Assembly: GCA_012520995.1 (NCBI GenBank)
Contig: JAAYNI010000096.1
Coordinates: 1-64,000, forward strand
Direction: 5' to 3'
Length of the DNA stretch: 64,000 bases
Source of the DNA: Candidatus Rifleibacteriota bacterium
Lineage (GTDB): Bacteria; Muiribacteriota; Ozemobacteria; Ozemobacterales; Ozemobacteraceae
The notes under the pieces are model-generated. The model did not search any database. It saw only the letters and a program-made list of their open reading frames with translations, and had not been told where the DNA came from. Positions 8,409 through 17,219 of the stretch are shown in pieces (position 1 is the first letter of the stretch; every line of letters begins with the position of its first letter). Position numbers and translations under genes: made by a program.

Positions 8409-9215
8409 ATGAGCAAAGTCAGCAAAAATCCGACAAACCTCGCAGGTGTTCCTGCTACCTTGCTTATTCCTTTACGAGCAAGGGCTTTGGAAAGCCTCGA
8501 TCCGAAAGGCATTATCAAAGATAATCGCAGTGTAGAAATTGCAAATCTGCTTAGCTGTGACATCAGACCTGGAAGCGAAAGTTTTTTCACTCAAGTCGGC
8601 ACTTCTCAACGTACAATAGTTTTTGATGATTACACTAAGGACTTTCTTGCACGCAATCCAGAAGGAACAATAATTAATTTGGCATGCGGGCTGGATACTC
8701 GTTTTGAGCGCTTAGATAATGGGCTGGTTAGATGGTTTGAACTTGACTTGCCGGAAGTTATTGAAATACGCCGGCGTTTTTTTAAAGAAACAGAACGATA
8801 TAAGTTTATTGAAAAATCAGCATTTGATTTTACATGGCTTGATGATATTCCTAAAGATCAACCGGTATTTATATCCGCAGAAGGATTGTTTTGCTACTTC
8901 AAAGAAGACCAAATAAAGGATCTGTTTACAGTTACAGCAAAAAGATTTGAAAATGTTGAATTTGCATTTGAAGCTATGTCACCTTGGGTCGTAAACAACA
9001 CAGACAAGCACCCCAGCATGAAAAAGCAAACTGCCAGATTTAAGTGGGGTATTGATTCTGGCAAAGAAATTGACGCTTGGAATACGGGTTTTCGCTTCGT
9101 GAGCGAACGATTTTACATGGAAGAATGCAGAAAAAGGTCATTAAGTCTTAGAATAATGAACTTGTTGCCATTTTTCAGAAAATGCAGCAAAATCATCTTA
9201 ATGAAGAAGCAGTGA
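8409..9215 (+). CDS. Class I SAM methyltransferase, leucine carboxyl methyltransferase/TcmP-like
   Basis: A 268-residue cytoplasmic methyltransferase of the LCM/PPM1/TcmP family. The SAM-binding motif I is IINLACGLDTRFERL near residue 84, with the family-typical GLDTR in place of GxGxG. WFELDLPEVI follows as the acidic motif II region, and ISAEGLFCYF near residue 157 matches the family's ISEG-L-YL motif. Members methylate carboxyl or hydroxyl groups of proteins or small molecules; the substrate here is unknown. The start is supported by AAGGAGG at 8397-8403, five bases before the ATG. The gene stands alone on this strand between two minus-strand operons. Confidence 0.85.
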   Translation: MSKVSKNPTNLAGVPATLLIPLRARALESLDPKGIIKDNRSVEIANLLSCDIRPGSESFFTQVGTSQRTIVFDDYTKDFLARNPEGTIINLACGLDTRFERLDNGLVRWFELDLPEVIEIRRRFFKETERYKFIEKSAFDFTWLDDIPKDQPVFISAEGLFCYFKEDQIKDLFTVTAKRFENVEFAFEAMSPWVVNNTDKHPSMKKQTARFKWGIDSGKEIDAWNTGFRFVSERFYMEECRKRSLSLRIMNLLPFFRKCSKIILMKKQ

Positions 9216-9290
9216 ACAGCAATGAGATACTTTCCGAAATTAACTCTTGGCACTTAGCAAAGCGTCACTAAGGATTCTAAGAGGTTATAA

Positions 9291-9391
9291 ATTTCAGCAA
9301 TTGAGTTCTAAACAGTTCAACCCGCCACTAACCACTCGCCACTCATCACTTGGTTCTTGGGCTACTCCCTACGACCTAAGCCCTACTCCCT
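9291..9391. repeat. Composite intergenic repeat, copy 1 (CCACTC-rich and CCCTAC-rich modules)
   Basis: The CCACTC-rich block (CGCCACTAACCACTCGCC) at about 9321-9350 is followed by a block of CCCTAC-type words (CTACTCCCTACGACC) at 9362-9391. The second block overlaps the last codons of the GH57 gene. The same words recur near 17.1, 19.0, 19.7, 37.4, 40.5, 47.3, 55.5 and 56.7 kb. Confidence 0.7.
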
Positions 9392-10985
9392 TGGAGTTTT
9401 GCCGGTACATGCGGTAGTCTATTTTGGGGAAAATATTGTCACGCAGTTCTACAGTTTTTAACCATGCTTCATCAATGGAATCGGCAATTAAATCTGTGTA
9501 GAGTTTATTAAAACGGAAAACATGATCTTTTACACGTTTAGTGGCGTACTCAACGGTAGTCCCAGTTTTCATAATGAAAGCCCAGTCAGAGGATTGTAAA
9601 AGCATCAGTTCTCTTGCTGCTTGGTTGAGAGCTCTTTTTTGCAGAGGAGAAGGTTTATGAAATTTTTCGGCCAGTTCAGTCATTCTTTCAGCTGCCGCGT
9701 GCATGTGCGGATAAATCCAAGCATTTGTATCATTCAGCCAGACTTCGCTGTAACCTTTGTGACCCCATGATGAAATAGGAAGGTTAGCTTTTTGGATTTT
9801 TTTGTTTCTTTTCAAATATTGACTAGGAGTAGTTAAATATAGTTCTTCATGCCGTGCAGCAGCTAACTTGAGCAAGTTGTAGATAAATGCGGGGCCTTCA
9901 TACCACCAGTGTCCAAAGAGTTCACAGTCATATGGAGAAATTATAATAGGTGATTGTTCCATTTCCTGCTGTAGATGTTTTCCATGCAAAATTCTCTGCT
10001 CAATAAAATGTTTTGCATGTGTTTCTGCTCTTTGTAAGGCTTCCTGGATATTGTAAGGCTGCTTATCTTCTGAGTTCTTGTCAGTAATTTTATAGTATTT
10101 AATGCCAGTGTTCAATCTGTGCCCTGACTCATGAATATATGGAGCAATATATTCTATGTCGAGATCAAAGCCTATATCGCGATAAAACTCTCTATAAACT
10201 GGATCTCCAGGGTAACCTTCGAATGAAGACCATACTTGTCTGCTTGAGAGACTGTCCCGTCCGAAGGCATATACTCCGCTTGGTGTCTTCAATGGTTCGT
10301 AAACACCGTGCTTGGGAGCAGGAATCGCACCTGTTATTCCGTGAGTGTCAGTGAAGAAGTATGTAATTCCGAAGTGTTTAAGTATGGCATCATCTCCTGG
10401 GTTGTAACCGCATTCGGGTAACCACATGCCGATAGGTTTCTTTTTAAAATAGCGTTTGTAATCTTTTACGGCCATTTCAATTTGGGCAGTTACCGATTCA
10501 GGGGATTCACTCATAAGAGGCAAAAAGGCGTGAGTAGCAGATGAAGTTATAATTTCAAGATGTCCTGTTTTTTGGAGATCAGCGAAGGCTGCTATAAGAT
10601 TTCTGCCATATGATTCAAAGAGGTTGCGAAGTTCACTGAAGTTTTTTCTGTTTATTAAAGCAGTAAAATAAAAATCACTTTGCCATTCGGTTCTTTTCAC
10701 CTCTTTTTCAGCGAGTTCTTCCAACTTTGTCAAGTAATCTGAATATCTGGAAATCAAAAGAGGATCTGAGAGCATGTTAAGAAGAGGCGGACTTATAGAA
10801 ATGGTTACAGAGTAATTCACCTTATCTGTTCTGAGTTTTTCAAAAACTCTCAAGAGGGGAAGATATGTATCTGTGATGGCTTCATAGAGCCATCTTTCCT
10901 CCATCATGTCCTTGTGTTCGGGATGTCTGACGAAAGGAAGATGAGCATGTAAAACTAACGCCAAGCAGGTTTTTGATGATTTCAT
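9369..10985 (-). CDS. GH57 family 1,4-alpha-glucan branching enzyme-like protein
   Basis: A 538-residue glycoside hydrolase family 57 protein of the type annotated as 1,4-alpha-glucan branching enzyme with a DUF1957 C-terminus. It would act in cytoplasmic glycogen or other storage-glucan metabolism. Visible motifs: HAHLPFVRHPE at the N-terminus; WLPECGYNPGDD near 190, whose Glu is the family nucleophile; SPYDCELFGHWWYEGP near 350, whose Asp is the acid/base; and SSWGHKGYSEVWLND near 405. The final residues (KGVGLRS) are encoded inside the CCCTAC-rich intergenic repeat, so the native C-terminus was probably replaced when the repeat arrived. It lies 26 bases downstream of a DUF4912 gene, a pairing I recognise from other anaerobes. 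Confidence 0.88.
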   Translation of the reverse strand: MKSSKTCLALVLHAHLPFVRHPEHKDMMEERWLYEAITDTYLPLLRVFEKLRTDKVNYSVTISISPPLLNMLSDPLLISRYSDYLTKLEELAEKEVKRTEWQSDFYFTALINRKNFSELRNLFESYGRNLIAAFADLQKTGHLEIITSSATHAFLPLMSESPESVTAQIEMAVKDYKRYFKKKPIGMWLPECGYNPGDDAILKHFGITYFFTDTHGITGAIPAPKHGVYEPLKTPSGVYAFGRDSLSSRQVWSSFEGYPGDPVYREFYRDIGFDLDIEYIAPYIHESGHRLNTGIKYYKITDKNSEDKQPYNIQEALQRAETHAKHFIEQRILHGKHLQQEMEQSPIIISPYDCELFGHWWYEGPAFIYNLLKLAAARHEELYLTTPSQYLKRNKKIQKANLPISSWGHKGYSEVWLNDTNAWIYPHMHAAAERMTELAEKFHKPSPLQKRALNQAARELMLLQSSDWAFIMKTGTTVEYATKRVKDHVFRFNKLYTDLIADSIDEAWLKTVELRDNIFPKIDYRMYRQNSKGVGLRS

Positions 10986-11011
10986 GTTCTGAGGCTCGTA
11001 GCTAATCAGTT

Positions 11012-12718
11012 TCAGTCTGACGAAGTTAAAGTGATATTGCTGTTAACTTTGCAGGGAATTGAATAGCCCTTAGAGCTGAAGTTAAGCTGGGTAGTTTCAG
11101 GCTTGTTGAAAGGAACGTCAGTTTCAAAAGTGAAAGATTCGCCAGGTTTGACTTCAAAAGAGCCAGCGGGAGTTTCAATTGTCATTTGTTGATTGGCGGT
11201 AGCTTTGACTGTAAGTTGAGCGGTAAATTTTATTTGAGGAATTGCCTTGAGCTGTCCAAATGTTTCCTGCTTTCCTTTTTGTAAGTCAAAGCTTGAAAAG
11301 GAATCTCGCGGATGTTCAGAGACAGAGGAGTCTGAATCGTTGGGGAATTCAAATGTTACGGCATACTTGGAAGCTGCCCTTTGTATGACTGAGACATCGC
11401 TTTGGGGGATAAGAGGAGGCTTTGAAGATGATTCTATTGTTGGCACGGCTGGAGCTTTTACTAAGTTTGACATGGCTACGAAGGTATAGCCTTCTTTAGG
11501 GCTCTGTAATCCTAATTCAGCCTGATAAACACATCCAGCTTTTTCCAAGTTTACAAAAGCGCTGGTTGCATCTTTATCTAAGCGAATTTCAGAAGTCTCT
11601 CCGAATGTCACGTTGTAAAGCTTCAAAACAAATACGGAGTGCATGTATTCAAATATGCCCACTTCAAGTTCAAGTTTTTTGCGTTCAACAAGCGGGATTT
11701 CCCAGTAGACCCAAGCACAATGAGGGTCTCTTATCTGCATTGTTACTTTTGTTTCGCCATATTCTTCTGGCAAGTCGCCAGTAAGTTCTTCTTCAGAGAT
11801 GGCTCGCAGACGACTGCTTGCTTGAGCTTGAGAGTCTTCAAAAATAGGTATGTTCATAGTGGTCTTAAGAGTTGCGAATTTCACTTTTCTGTTTTCTTCT
11901 ATTTTGGAGGCTTTATCAGACATTTTGTTTTTTTCGGCAGGTTCTTCAACTTCTATAGGAACGGCTGCAAAGTTGACTGCATTTGCGCCCTTAGTTTGAC
12001 GTTCAGAAGCGTTAGGAGCTATCTTGGCGAAGGAGCGATCTAAACGCATAATGTGATGCAAATTTTTTATAGCAAAGCTATCTTCAAAATTGTCTTGATT
12101 TTCTATTATTTGCGGTTTATTAGCGGATTCTGAATGTGTTTTTTTAGATGTATCAGAATGTTTGGCGGCTAAACCTTGCTTGGCTTCTTTTTCGTTTTTA
12201 GCAAGCAAAGTCAGAATTTCAAGAGCTTTCTTGGCTTCTTTTTCTCTAGCAGCTGCTGAATTTGTCTCTGAAACTTTTTTATTCTTTGGCTGTTTAGGAG
12301 AGACTTTTTGGGCTGGTTTTGCTGCTGCAGGTTTTTTATCAGCCGTTTTTTTCTCAGGTAAAGCCTTTGTGGCAAGCTCGTTCAGAACTTTCTTCTCAGC
12401 TAGAACTTTTTCATCTTTGTCCTTTTTGTTAGCGGCTTTACTAGTTTTTGTGCGTGTTTTTTTAGCGGAAGTAATCTTGGTTGATTTTGGCAAGGCTTTT
12501 GTCTCTTCTTTTGCTTCGACTTTTTCTTTTTCAGATGCCGATGTTTTTTTAGATACAGGTTTAACAGTTTCAGGTAAAGGTTCACCAACCAAATCTGTTA
12601 ATAAAACAAGCAGATCTTTTTTGGTGATGTTTTTCTTGCACTTGATGTCGAAAAAGACCGCAAGATTGTACAACTCATCGTGCTTCATTTTCTTCAACTG
12701 GTCATTGGAAAACTTCAT
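11012..12718 (-). CDS. DUF4912 domain protein with Lys/Ala-rich linker
   Basis: A 568-residue cytoplasmic protein of unknown function. The first 45 residues resemble a SAP/Rho-N-type helix-extended-loop fold (LKKMKHDELYNLAVFFDIKC). Residues about 50-260 are low-complexity and rich in Lys, Ala, Glu and Thr. The DUF4912 core follows at about 325-420, with DPHCAWVYWEIP as its hallmark. The C-terminal 150 residues may be a beta-rich domain. DUF4912 genes often neighbour DUF1957/GH57 branching enzymes, as here, so a role around glucan binding or glycogen handling is an inference from context. The ATG at 12718 begins MKFSNDQLKK. Confidence 0.75.
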   Translation of the reverse strand: MKFSNDQLKKMKHDELYNLAVFFDIKCKKNITKKDLLVLLTDLVGEPLPETVKPVSKKTSASEKEKVEAKEETKALPKSTKITSAKKTRTKTSKAANKKDKDEKVLAEKKVLNELATKALPEKKTADKKPAAAKPAQKVSPKQPKNKKVSETNSAAAREKEAKKALEILTLLAKNEKEAKQGLAAKHSDTSKKTHSESANKPQIIENQDNFEDSFAIKNLHHIMRLDRSFAKIAPNASERQTKGANAVNFAAVPIEVEEPAEKNKMSDKASKIEENRKVKFATLKTTMNIPIFEDSQAQASSRLRAISEEELTGDLPEEYGETKVTMQIRDPHCAWVYWEIPLVERKKLELEVGIFEYMHSVFVLKLYNVTFGETSEIRLDKDATSAFVNLEKAGCVYQAELGLQSPKEGYTFVAMSNLVKAPAVPTIESSSKPPLIPQSDVSVIQRAASKYAVTFEFPNDSDSSVSEHPRDSFSSFDLQKGKQETFGQLKAIPQIKFTAQLTVKATANQQMTIETPAGSFEVKPGESFTFETDVPFNKPETTQLNFSSKGYSIPCKVNSNITLTSSD

Positions 12719-12786
12719 TCACAAAAACCGCCAATCGTCAAGTATTTTGGCTGATTATACCGGAAATGCTTCAAAGAATAAAGCAC

Positions 12787-12912
12787 TTATTTTTCATCTC
12801 TTGAAAGAATGTTAATAATTTTGTTCATAACAGCAGGCAAAAGAATGTTTAGTACATAATAGTGCAGAGCCATAATCAGACCAAATATAAATCCAAAAAG
12901 TTGAAAAAACAT
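12787..12912 (-). CDS. 41-residue single-pass membrane miniprotein
   Basis: A 41-codon frame starts with ATG at 12912 and ends with TAA at 12787. The product begins MFFQLFGFIFGLIMALHYYV and ends in the polar tail SRDEK, giving one predicted membrane helix over about residues 3-27. The start is preceded by AGGAG at seven bases (CTAGGAGTCGGCTT then ATG), as good a ribosome site as any nearby gene has. It fits between the 408-residue-frame gene (stop at 12956) and the DUF4912 gene, all on the minus strand, and is likely cotranscribed. No family is recognised. It is too short for routine gene finders and could be missed. Confidence 0.6.
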   Translation of the reverse strand: MFFQLFGFIFGLIMALHYYVLNILLPAVMNKIINILSRDEK

Positions 12913-12955
12913 AAGCCGACTCCTAGTGCTGCTTTTCTCTAAAAGTTACCCGCTG

Positions 12956-14140
12956 TTAGTCCGTGTACAGACGTTCTATTTTCATTCCAAGTCGAATGTA
13001 ATTGAAGACTTTTATGATTTTGATATCGCCAGTATAAGAATCTCTAATGCTCGCGGAGGTCGTGCTGACATCATTGAATGATACTATGTATCTTAGGCCT
13101 CCTGGCACATCAAAGACAACTTTATCCATATTTATTCCTTGAGCGGCAGAGAAGATTATCTCTTTCTGTTCTGCTCCGACTCCCAAAATGACTTCTATTT
13201 TTTCATATCTGTCACTGGGAAGTTGATGGGCATCGTTGAAGGTTGTTATTGTAAAAGCTACGCCTCTAAGTTCTTTGGATATGGTGGTTGTTTTTGTCAG
13301 TGAATATTCGTTTTCAAATACTATGGGAGAATCAGGTTCTGCAAAGTCTTTGAAAGGATCGTATGGTTCTTCGGGTTTTGTGTGTGAAATATAAGTCCCC
13401 GCAAAGGATTCAAGCTTCATTTCTGCCTCTCTTGCCTGATCTGTGCCAGGGTATATGATTATCAGCTGTTGAAGTGTTTCTACGGCTTTTTCTATGCTTC
13501 CATGTAGTTCCAAAAAAGTAGCCAGTTTTAATAGCCGTTCAGGCTCTCTTTCTTTTCCTTCTGAGAGATAAGTTAAATATTTAACCGCGTCTTCTATAAG
13601 ACCTCTGTCACTTCTGTTGAGAAGCTCGGGAAGCAATCTTATGCTGGCGAGATAATCATCTATAGCTAAGCGTATGTTGCGTGTTTTGTAGTTTTGCATG
13701 GCGCTCTTGTAGAGTCGGGTAGCTTCTTCCTTTTGAGCCATTTCGGGGAGGTGTTCAAGTTTCATTATGGCACGGCTGCTCAATAAATCGGGCAAAGCAC
13801 CTGTTGACAGAGCCAGCTTATATCTGTAAGTTGCAAAATCAAATCTGCGTATGGACTCCAAGCACTCTCCGATTCTGAAGTGAATTTTGGCAATAATACC
13901 AGGGTGTTCAGTTAAGGTTAAGGCTTCGTAATAAAAAATCAGGGCAGCCGGGAATTGATTCAGAGCGAAGAGTTCTTCAGCTCTGGCCAGGCACTTGTTT
14001 ATATCATAAGGGGATGTGACTGCTTGTCCCGGGACTGTTTTTTGAGCTTTTAACGGAGTGCAGAATAAAAGAGCAGCAACCAACACAAAGATGAGTTTTA
14101 TATAAAGTCGATTTTGTTTTGTATTGATTGTATCCTTCAT
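12956..14140 (-). CDS. Exported tetratricopeptide-like repeat protein, function unknown
   Basis: A 394-residue protein beginning MKDTINTKQNRLYIKLIFVL, a signal peptide with hydrophobic core LIFVLVAALLFC and likely cleavage after LKAQ. Residues about 45-250 form repeated helix pairs of tetratricopeptide type (CLARAEELFALNQFPAALIF and later repeats). The remaining C-terminus looks beta-rich. A longer frame begins at a TTG at 14182 that overlaps the upstream stop. I prefer the ATG at 14140 because it starts just ahead of the signal peptide, although neither start has a strong ribosome site. It belongs to the mgtE-led minus-strand run. Confidence 0.65.
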   Translation of the reverse strand: MKDTINTKQNRLYIKLIFVLVAALLFCTPLKAQKTVPGQAVTSPYDINKCLARAEELFALNQFPAALIFYYEALTLTEHPGIIAKIHFRIGECLESIRRFDFATYRYKLALSTGALPDLLSSRAIMKLEHLPEMAQKEEATRLYKSAMQNYKTRNIRLAIDDYLASIRLLPELLNRSDRGLIEDAVKYLTYLSEGKEREPERLLKLATFLELHGSIEKAVETLQQLIIIYPGTDQAREAEMKLESFAGTYISHTKPEEPYDPFKDFAEPDSPIVFENEYSLTKTTTISKELRGVAFTITTFNDAHQLPSDRYEKIEVILGVGAEQKEIIFSAAQGINMDKVVFDVPGGLRYIVSFNDVSTTSASIRDSYTGDIKIIKVFNYIRLGMKIERLYTD

Positions 14141-14178
14141 ATTCGGAAGCCAATTATTTACATGGTAAATTGAGAAAA

Positions 14179-15306
14179 TCAAAGGTATATTTCATCGCCA
14201 AGCATTATGCGATTGACATATTCGTTGTTTTTTACATTTGGAATGCAGTTTAGAACAATGAGTTTTCTTTGTCCGCTAGCAACTTTGCTTTTAATTTCCT
14301 TCAGTAAAGGTGTAAAGTTAATTCCGCCATTTTGAAAAAGTCCAAGATTGCTTATGTCATTGTTGAAAACATCAAGGTAATCAAGATAGCTGTCAATAAG
14401 CTTCTTGGAACAGGTTGCCAAATATTCCGGTTCTGCTTCCTCTTCTTTTTTGGCGACAGCGTACTCTTTAAAGCAGGCTTTAAAATCTTTGACTGCCAAT
14501 TCGGCTGAAGCTTTCCAATTTTGCCATTTGTCGAGACCTGGCAGCGCTTGATGTAGCAGGAGAATTTCTATATATTCGCTGTTTTTTTTGTAATTTTCGA
14601 ACCAATTGTCTCCTTCTAGGAGTGCGGTGCCTACATCATAAGCCATAAGGCAATTAAATTCTTTAGAGAGTCTCTTGAAGGAATCCCAAGATAAGCCGCC
14701 GTTTCGCAGGTGTACGGTCATCTCGGCAGATTTGGTGAATTCAGTAATTTGTCGCAGGAATTCTGTAAAAGCTCGTTCTGCTAATGGATCCAAAAAGTCG
14801 CCTGGCTCTGAAACCGGTATTATTATGTCTTTTACACCTCTTTTTGCTGCTATCTCAAGTATCGGTAGAGCCAGCTCATAAGAAAGTTGTCGGTAATTAT
14901 GTCTGCCTATCATTTGTGATGTAAGGGCAGGATAAAAGTAAACTCTTTGAATGACTTTTTCGTGCAGTCTGGAAAACTTTCGTTTAGCGAAAGAAGTGGA
15001 AGGTCTTTTTTCTTCTGTTCGAAGATTTTTAGGCAACATGTAGGTTTTTATATAATACTCAGGAAGAGTCAGAACAACTTTTATGTTTCTTGATTCAGCC
15101 AAGTCAAACATTTTTTCAAGCTCTTCTGTGCCAGTTTTTAAGCCTGGGTCATTGACACGGAGATCTATGAAGTGAAGTGAATCTCCCCATTTTGCAATAG
15201 CTCCGTTTTGGCTGACGGAAATAGGAGGAAGCAAAGGATCGTTGTCACCTATTACTGCTTGCTCGGCATACCCCAAGAAAAAATTATTATTAGATGTGTC
15301 ATTCAT
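14179..15306 (-). CDS. TIM-barrel-like protein (xylose isomerase/AP endonuclease 2-like), function unknown
   Basis: A 375-residue cytoplasmic protein. The alternating hydrophobic strands, with segments such as GVKDIIIPVSEPGDF, MTVHLRNGGLSWDSF and CLMAYDVGTALLEGD followed by EYIEILLLHQ, resemble the xylose-isomerase-like TIM-barrel superfamily. There a strand ending in an H/N-G and a later strand ending in HxxD bind metal; the metal ligands are not clearly conserved here. The frame extends to a TTG at 15345 that overlaps mgtE; the ATG at 15306 is preferred. It sits 31 bases after mgtE and its stop overlaps the longer frame of the next gene. Confidence 0.55.
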   Translation of the reverse strand: MNDTSNNNFFLGYAEQAVIGDNDPLLPPISVSQNGAIAKWGDSLHFIDLRVNDPGLKTGTEELEKMFDLAESRNIKVVLTLPEYYIKTYMLPKNLRTEEKRPSTSFAKRKFSRLHEKVIQRVYFYPALTSQMIGRHNYRQLSYELALPILEIAAKRGVKDIIIPVSEPGDFLDPLAERAFTEFLRQITEFTKSAEMTVHLRNGGLSWDSFKRLSKEFNCLMAYDVGTALLEGDNWFENYKKNSEYIEILLLHQALPGLDKWQNWKASAELAVKDFKACFKEYAVAKKEEEAEPEYLATCSKKLIDSYLDYLDVFNNDISNLGLFQNGGINFTPLLKEIKSKVASGQRKLIVLNCIPNVKNNEYVNRIMLGDEIYL

Positions 15307-15337
15307 GGCATAAATTTTATCATAAATAAAAGGCAAG

Positions 15338-16684
15338 TTAAACAAGAATGATTTTTGCTATATTGAAAAAGATTACGAGAGAAGCGGCATCCACTGTAGT
15401 TGTGATTAAAGGAGCTGACATTATGGCCGGGTCTAGACCGATTTTTTTGGCTAAAAGAGGCAAAATGCCGCCCATAACTTTTGCCATCATAACTGTGGCA
15501 ATCATGGCGAGAGAAACGGTAAGAGCTATTTTGGCTGAGTTTTGGTCTATTGTGAAATATAGTCTGAAATAGTTGATCAGAGTTAAGGCAATACCGACCA
15601 GAAAGCCGATTCTGAGTTCTTTCCATATTACTGTTAAAATATCTTTGATGCCGACTTCGTCCAAGGATATGCCTCTGATTAAGAGACCGCTGCTCTGTGA
15701 ACCTGCATTTCCGCCTGTGTCTGTCAACATTGGAATGAAGGAAACAAGTATGGGAACAAGTTCAAAGACTTTTTGATATCTCTGGAGAATGAAGCCGCTT
15801 ATCATCCCTGAAACCATCAAAAATAATAGCCAAGGTATACGGTTTTTGACATGGACTAAAACGGGAGTTTTCAGGTAGGGAGTTTCTGAAGGGCTGACAG
15901 CTGACATTTTAGCTATGTCTTCGGTGATTTCTTCAGTAAGAACGTCAAAAATGTCATCGATGGTTATTATGCCGACCAAGCGATTTTCATTATCTACAAC
16001 CGCCATAGAAGTGAAGTCATATTTCTGGAAAAGCTTTGCAACTTCTTCCCTGTCATCTGATGTGGATGCGGAAATAGGCGATTTGTCCATTATATTGTCG
16101 ATGAAGGTATCGTCAGAGGCACTTAATAGTGCCTGTATCGAAACTGTTCCTTCCAAATATCTATTTTTGTCAGTGACAAAGCAAGTGTAGATTGTTTCCG
16201 TGGTTTCTCCTGATTGCCGCAGCTTTTTGATAGCATCTCTGACTTTCATTGTTTTTCTGAAGTGGACATATTCAACTGTCATTATGCTTCCTGCTGAGTC
16301 GTCAGAATATTGCAAAAGCATATTAAGCACTTCGCGTTTTTCAGGGGTTGCGTTTTTTAGAATTTTTCCTACAAGGTTGGCTGGCAGCTCTTCCAATACG
16401 TCAGCCAAGTCGTCCATGTAAAGGCGATCAAGAAGGTCTATGGTTTCACTCTCAGTATAGAGGGTGGTAAGAGCGGTCTGTTTTTCAAGTGGAAGATAGG
16501 CATAGACTTTTGCACTCAATACCTTAGGCAGAACCCTGAAAATAAAGGCTACGTCTTTGATTTCCAAGTCGTCTAAAAAGAGGGCTATGTCTACAGCTTT
16601 CATCTTTGTCAAAGCTGAGTGTAATTCTTTGGTGTTTCTGGATTCCAGTAGCTGTTTTAAGTCGGGTGTTTCAGTGACATCCAT
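15338..16684 (-). CDS. mgtE: Magnesium transporter MgtE
   Basis: A 448-residue Mg2+ channel of the inner membrane. The N-terminal MgtE domain is an alpha-superhelix (FLDDLEIKDVAFIFRVLP). A CBS pair follows at about 130-255 (MTVEYVHFRKTMKVRDAI and MAVVDNENRLVGIITIDDI), then five membrane helices at about 280-448. The helix-capping motif is LTDTGGNAGSQSSGLL, family hallmark GGNxGxQ. The start at 16684 is chosen over the 51-base-longer frame because AAGGAGG lies 11 bases upstream and the length fits the family. CBS domains sense cytoplasmic Mg2+ and close the pore. First gene of the minus-strand run that continues to 12787. Confidence 0.95.
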   Translation of the reverse strand: MDVTETPDLKQLLESRNTKELHSALTKMKAVDIALFLDDLEIKDVAFIFRVLPKVLSAKVYAYLPLEKQTALTTLYTESETIDLLDRLYMDDLADVLEELPANLVGKILKNATPEKREVLNMLLQYSDDSAGSIMTVEYVHFRKTMKVRDAIKKLRQSGETTETIYTCFVTDKNRYLEGTVSIQALLSASDDTFIDNIMDKSPISASTSDDREEVAKLFQKYDFTSMAVVDNENRLVGIITIDDIFDVLTEEITEDIAKMSAVSPSETPYLKTPVLVHVKNRIPWLLFLMVSGMISGFILQRYQKVFELVPILVSFIPMLTDTGGNAGSQSSGLLIRGISLDEVGIKDILTVIWKELRIGFLVGIALTLINYFRLYFTIDQNSAKIALTVSLAMIATVMMAKVMGGILPLLAKKIGLDPAIMSAPLITTTVDAASLVIFFNIAKIILV

Positions 16685-16784
16685 CAGGTTGGCTCCCTCC
16701 TTTAGACAAGATATTTTCGGGTGCCATATTAACACGTCAGGAAACGAAAAGTACAGAAAAAGACAAATTTTTTTATCACAGACA

Positions 16785-17140
16785 CTAGATTTTAAGCATA
16801 GCTTAAAAAGGGGGTAGAGGGTAGGGTGTGGGGAGTAGCGAGAACCAAAAACCTAGAACAAAAAACTCCCAGAACTTTGAAATCCGCAGATAACGCAGAC
16901 TGTAACAAACAGTGGGGTTTGTGGGTAGTGGATAGTGGGTAGAGAGGACAGTAACAACGCTAGTAGACTGTTGCAGCTAAAAGTTTGTTATCGGGTACAT
17001 TTATTTTAGGCTTTGGTTCTCTGTTTTTCAAATCTAAAAGTTTCGGCTGTTTATCAGCATCACAAAGCAGTTTTTAGCTGTAATCTTGAGTTGCTAAACA
17101 ATTAAACTCGCCACTCACCACTCGTCACTGTGCGATCTTA
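16785..17140 (-). repeat. Composite intergenic repeat, copy 2 (reverse orientation)
   Basis: Modules in reverse order relative to the 19.6 kb copy: TTTTAAGCATAGCTTAAAA at 16791-16809, a GGGTAG-rich block at 16810-16840, a segment ATCCGCAGATAACGCAGA near 16881, the TTATCAGCATCACAAAGCA block near 17050-17075, and the CCACTC-rich block CTCGCCACTCACCACTCG at 17107-17124. The gap 16685-17219 contains nothing else that I can recognise. Confidence 0.7.
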
Positions 17141-17219
17141 GTGCCTGCCAACGATGATTTATCGTAGAGCTGGATGTCTGTTAAATGGAAGTTAGCTGCA
17201 ACAAAGCACAAGTTGTTAG

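Noticed and set aside
17100-17130. CCACTC-rich blocks as a CRISPR or minisatellite
   Set aside because: Each block has only a few degenerate short words, no spacers, and recurs as part of a larger composite unit.
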